Source: CAXBYZ01 sp043826085 (lineage in GTDB: Bacteria > Patescibacteriota > Microgenomatia > UBA1400 > CG1-02-47-37). From it: a stretch of DNA of 8,057 nucleotides. The translations under genes were made by a program, and so were the position numbers. The DNA lies in NCBI GenBank assembly GCA_043826085.1, contig JBDRQW010000126.1, positions 1 through 8,057 of the forward strand, written 5' to 3'. A model generated the notes under the pieces. That model saw only the letters and a program-made list of their open reading frames with translations. It made no database searches and was not told the DNA's origin. The first letter of the stretch is position 1. Each line of letters starts with the position of its first letter. Below are positions 5,326-8,057 of this stretch, one piece after another.

Positions 5326-5865
5326 ATGGCAAAAGAAAGAAATTTAGGAGAGTTGGAGTTATTATTGGATTTAGTTGAGTCGAGGTATCCTGAAACAAAA
5401 GGAGTAAGGGGAATAGTTGAAGATAATTTTGAATTAAATAATCCAAAAAGATTTCAGGAAACACAAAAAAGAATAATTGAACATTATGGTGGTTGGTTAA
5501 ATTCTATTAATTTGTGTAAAGGTAATTTTTATGAACTCTATGAAGATAGTATTCAAATGGCTATATTTGTAGCAAAAGAGAAAATATATCATGAAGAACA
5601 AATCGGTAAACTTGGTTTGAATACAGTACATGATATGATAGCGAAAATTTATACATTAGCGGGAACTGATAATCAAAATCAAGTGTTTGATCGGTTAATG
5701 AATGGTATTTGTGATGATGAGGGCTTACCAAATACAGGTGCGGTGATGAGAGGGGTGAGGAGTGCAATGACGACAAACACTTTATTAGAAGGCTCTCTTT
5801 TAATAAACTCTTTGACTGAAGATAATTTGAGACATCCAGAAACAATACAACCGTTAGTAAGTTAA
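5326..5865 (+). CDS. Unrecognised 179-residue protein
   Basis: I do not recognise this protein. It opens MAKERNLGELELLLDLVESRY, looks mostly helical and soluble, and has no signal peptide, membrane segment or nucleotide-binding motif. It has two cysteines (Cys64, Cys128) and mixed charge; a Tyr/Glu/Ile-rich middle (about 66-98) is followed by a more polar end. It is well supported as a gene by a near-consensus promoter, a strong Shine-Dalgarno and full-length coding sequence. It differs from its neighbours in being distinctly A-rich in much of its length (hand count of 5461-5520: 14 G or C in 60), in having a Shine-Dalgarno, and in having a leader with a terminator-like hairpin. These together suggest recent acquisition or a different mode of control. 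It is divergent from the AAA_14 ATPase across a shared control region and ends 12 bases from a convergent gene, with no terminator between. Confidence 0.8.
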   Translation: MAKERNLGELELLLDLVESRYPETKGVRGIVEDNFELNNPKRFQETQKRIIEHYGGWLNSINLCKGNFYELYEDSIQMAIFVAKEKIYHEEQIGKLGLNTVHDMIAKIYTLAGTDNQNQVFDRLMNGICDDEGLPNTGAVMRGVRSAMTTNTLLEGSLLINSLTEDNLRHPETIQPLVS

Positions 5866-5877
5866 GGTATTTTATTC

Positions 5878-7926
5878 TTATTCGGCGGAGGGGGTGGCTT
5901 GAGGGTTTTCGACTTCGATTGGTTCAAAGTCTGCCGGGGCTTGCGGGAGCGGGGCGGGTTGGGTGAGTTGACCGGATTGAGGTTTTGCTTGAGTTTCTTC
6001 TGCCGGCGCTTGAGGTAATTTAGCTTTTAATTCTTCCAGTTCTTTTTGAACTTGAGCGTAATCTTCTGAATCAGCCGGAACTAAAGAGATAACTTGTTGC
6101 ATAGATTGATAAGCTTCCAATGGTTTTTCCGACTCGCGGTAAGCGGCGGATAAGTTGTAATAAGCGTTAGCTAAATCAGGCTTTAAGTTGATAGCTTCGG
6201 TAAAGCGGTCAATGGCTTCGTCATAGCGTTTTAAACTAAACATTAAGCCACCAAGATCAACTCTTAATCTGGGATTAGCCGGATCAAGTTGGATGGTTTG
6301 AAGATATGAGGCAATGGCAAATTTATCAGCATCTTCGGCAAAATTGACTAGTTGCCTGTAAATATTGGCAAGATTTTCCCAGTTAGCAGACTTAAAAGGA
6401 TTTAATTGGGTGGCAATTCTGGCTTCTCTGATGGATTGTTGAATTAATTGAGAAACGGTTTCTTGGTCTTGGTCGGTTAATTCACCTTGTGAGGCTAAAG
6501 AGTTGGCTAAAGCCAAGTTGGTGCTTGAGTAAGCGACTCGGTGACGATCTATTTGGCCGTAGGTTTCAATGGCTTTGATTTGTAAATTATAGGTTTCGCC
6601 ACCTAAATTTTTAGCGGCGGCGTCCAAGCTTTTTTTGAAATGAAATTCAGAGGCATAGACTTTGCTGAAAAATATACTGACAAAAAATAAACCGATAATG
6701 GCAGGGGCAGTTAAAAGCCAGGGTAAAATAACAGTAGGGGTTTTGGTGTCTGATCTTGGGGTGGGGTCATCGGCTTCCAAAAGAGTGATAGCATTTAGAG
6801 TGATGACTACATCTTTGATTTTGCTGATATTTTTTTGTTTATTAACACCAACTGTCAAAGCCAAGAAACCGACTAAAGTAATCCAGGCAACGCCGGTGTA
6901 GGGGATTAATAATGATAGACCAAAAGCAATAGTGGTAGCTATGGTTAGGGCCAGTTGATTAGCGGTGACCCGAGTGCCTTTGTTTCTTTTGACTAATTTA
7001 CCAAAACTGGTAATTATTAAAGCAAAAAAAGTAGTCCCAATTACGCCAAGGGTGGTCATTAAGTGAAAGATTTCATTGCTTGATATTGAGAAATTAATTG
7101 ACCAAAGATTGGTTTGATTAAGGCTTAGGGGTTTTAGTTTGGTGAATTGGTTTAAGAATGAACCGGGTCCCGATCCCAAGAAAAAGTTGGTTTTAAAGGT
7201 GTCGATAGCAATTGACCAACCGGCCAGTTTTGGCAGTAAGATTAGATTTAATTCTTGTCCGGGTAAAAATTGAGAACCGATTAGGATAAGGCTTGAAATG
7301 TTAATGCCGGCGGCCAGAAAGTAGGCAAGTTTGAAAGGGCCGGTTCTGGTTTTAAAGGCCAAGACTAAACTTAAGGGCAAAGTAATGACTAAAAAGCCGG
7401 CTAAAATTAAGGGTGAACCTAAGAGGGTAAAAGTTTTAACAGTCATGTATTCCGGTAGGCTCATGTTGATAAAAGCGCCGGATAAAGAGAGGATGCCGAG
7501 TAAAGCGACTGTGCTTGAGACTATAATAAGGCCGTTAATAATTTTTCTAACTTGGCGGGAAGATTTAATAATGGTTGAAAATAAGAGGTAAAAAATAACC
7601 AGGCCTATAAATAGAGAACTTCTACCAAGCCAGGCATCAACTTTGTTTGGAGAGTAAAGAAGAGTTGAGACGACTGCACTAGTGGCAAAAAGGACTAAGG
7701 GGGCGAGCATGGGTGAGATGGTGAGGCGGACTGATTTGGTGGCAATGGAGTAAATTAGCCAAGAAATTAAACTGAGACTTGTTAAGGCTAAAAATAAGAT
7801 TTGTTTTTGAAAGCCAAAAAAATCAGTGGTAATAGGTAAAAAGAAAAGCGGGGTGAGCAAAAGGCCGGCGGATAAGGTGGTTAAGCTGATTGTTTTTGAA
7901 AAACGAGAAATGGTTTCGGTATTCAT
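5878..7926 (-). CDS. O-antigen ligase/polymerase-like membrane protein with C-terminal TPR repeats
   Basis: The 682-residue protein has about 12 hydrophobic segments in residues 12-420 (for example 12-33, 41-63, 71-91, 127-151, 165-190, 285-306, 343-362, 396-420). The loop after the eighth holds LGSGPGSFLNQFTKLKP (about 250-265) and SSNEIFHLMTTLGVIG (282-297), matching the Wzy_C/O-antigen-ligase core. Such enzymes polymerise or transfer lipid-linked glycans on the outer side of the membrane. Residues about 510-620 contain TPR units, clearest at 553-583 and 587-619. A short charged helix (620-637) and a Pro/Gln/Ala-rich tail (638-682) end the protein. The arrangement is frequent in CPR genomes, as I recall it, so the substrate may be a surface glycan or glycoprotein. 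A promoter with TTGACA at 7961-7956 puts the transcript start at the ATG. There is no second gene behind it in the window. Confidence 0.88.
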   Translation of the reverse strand: MNTETISRFSKTISLTTLSAGLLLTPLFFLPITTDFFGFQKQILFLALTSLSLISWLIYSIATKSVRLTISPMLAPLVLFATSAVVSTLLYSPNKVDAWLGRSSLFIGLVIFYLLFSTIIKSSRQVRKIINGLIIVSSTVALLGILSLSGAFINMSLPEYMTVKTFTLLGSPLILAGFLVITLPLSLVLAFKTRTGPFKLAYFLAAGINISSLILIGSQFLPGQELNLILLPKLAGWSIAIDTFKTNFFLGSGPGSFLNQFTKLKPLSLNQTNLWSINFSISSNEIFHLMTTLGVIGTTFFALIITSFGKLVKRNKGTRVTANQLALTIATTIAFGLSLLIPYTGVAWITLVGFLALTVGVNKQKNISKIKDVVITLNAITLLEADDPTPRSDTKTPTVILPWLLTAPAIIGLFFVSIFFSKVYASEFHFKKSLDAAAKNLGGETYNLQIKAIETYGQIDRHRVAYSSTNLALANSLASQGELTDQDQETVSQLIQQSIREARIATQLNPFKSANWENLANIYRQLVNFAEDADKFAIASYLQTIQLDPANPRLRVDLGGLMFSLKRYDEAIDRFTEAINLKPDLANAYYNLSAAYRESEKPLEAYQSMQQVISLVPADSEDYAQVQKELEELKAKLPQAPAEETQAKPQSGQLTQPAPLPQAPADFEPIEVENPQATPSAE

Positions 7927-7932
7927 AACATC

Positions 7933-7961
7933 AGTCTAAATAAGTTAAGGGGACTTGTCAA
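7933..7961 (-). promoter_or_regulatory. Promoter of the O-antigen-ligase/TPR gene, leaderless layout
   Basis: TTGACA (7961-7956), a 17-base spacer and TAGACT (7938-7933) lie on the minus strand; the -35 is consensus and the -10 matches four of six. Six bases separate it from ATG 7926. No Shine-Dalgarno is visible. Confidence 0.65.
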
Positions 7962-7985
7962 GTAGCAGTTTCCTCAAGGAGAAAA

Positions 7986-8028
7986 GTTAAAAAATTAAGT
8001 TTTGGGATTTTGATGGTTAAAAAATTAA
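7986..8028. repeat. 13-bp AT-rich direct repeat, second copy within a hairpin
   Basis: GTTAAAAAATTAA occurs exactly at 7986-7998 and 8016-8028, 30 bases apart. The second copy with its flanks reads GGTTAAAAAATTAACC (8015-8030), a 6-bp stem with a four-base loop. The pair lies upstream of the promoter of the membrane-protein gene; binding sites or chance in AT-rich DNA are both possible. Confidence 0.5.
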
Positions 8029-8057
8029 CCTTTCAATCGGCGCAAACGTGGTAATGA
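8025..8057 (-). CDS. Possible 3' end of a minus-strand gene
   Basis: On the minus strand the edge of the window reads SLPRLRRLKG followed by TAA at 8027-8025. The basic Arg/Leu-rich ending and lack of other coding there make a gene end plausible, but ten codons cannot establish it. Confidence 0.25.
   Translation of the reverse strand, partial: SLPRLRRLKG

Noticed and set aside
5866..5877. Terminator between the two convergent genes
   Set aside because: Only 12 bases with no hairpin; transcription of each probably runs into the other.
8013..8054. A 13-codon plus-strand ORF (MVKKLTFQSAQTW)
   Set aside because: Too short, with no ribosome binding site in position, and starting in a direct repeat; it could be a leader peptide but nothing supports it.

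Overview
The window looks like ordinary chromosome from an ultra-small bacterium of the Candidate Phyla Radiation (Patescibacteria), most likely the Microgenomates side. This is inference from gene content and style: a sortase of the 'GHST...QTCW' type next to a sorted surface protein, a LysM/M23 peptidase, a REP-type tyrosine transposase, an Obg GTPase without its C-terminal domain, an AAA_14/DUF4143 ATPase, and a polytopic O-antigen-ligase-like protein with a TPR tail. Most genes also lack Shine-Dalgarno sequences and seem to carry promoters placed for leaderless transcripts.

Layout. 1-2081 (+) is a cell-surface module: the 3' end of a surface protein with a Pro-Ser linker and C-terminal sorting signal, a sortase starting directly after its stop codon, and a membrane-anchored LysM + M23 peptidase. 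A hairpin follows at 2082-2109. 2108-2782 (-) is a REP-associated tyrosine transposase with related short palindromes just after it, inside it and in its promoter. It is divergent from obg (2845-3885, +), which contains three further perfect inverted repeats inside its coding sequence. tRNA-Ala(CGC) lies at 3928-4001 and ends one base before the stop codon of a convergent AAA_14/DUF4143 ATPase (4003-5172, -). A divergent control region (5173-5325) holds two near-consensus promoters, an 11-bp inverted repeat over one -35 box, and a terminator-like leader hairpin. It drives the ATPase one way and an unrecognised 179-residue protein (5326-5865, +) the other. 5878-7926 (-) encodes the O-antigen-ligase/TPR membrane protein. 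The last 131 bases hold its promoter and an AT-rich 13-bp direct repeat.

How it fits together. The first three genes form a plausible surface-assembly unit: a substrate, the enzyme that cleaves and transfers it, and a wall hydrolase. The 682-residue membrane protein may add surface glycan polymerisation or transfer. The most notable signals are a transposase and palindrome pairing that resembles a REP/RAYT system, palindromes at the variable loops of obg, a recurring '-10 then 6-9 bases then ATG' layout, and the oddly built control region around the unrecognised gene.
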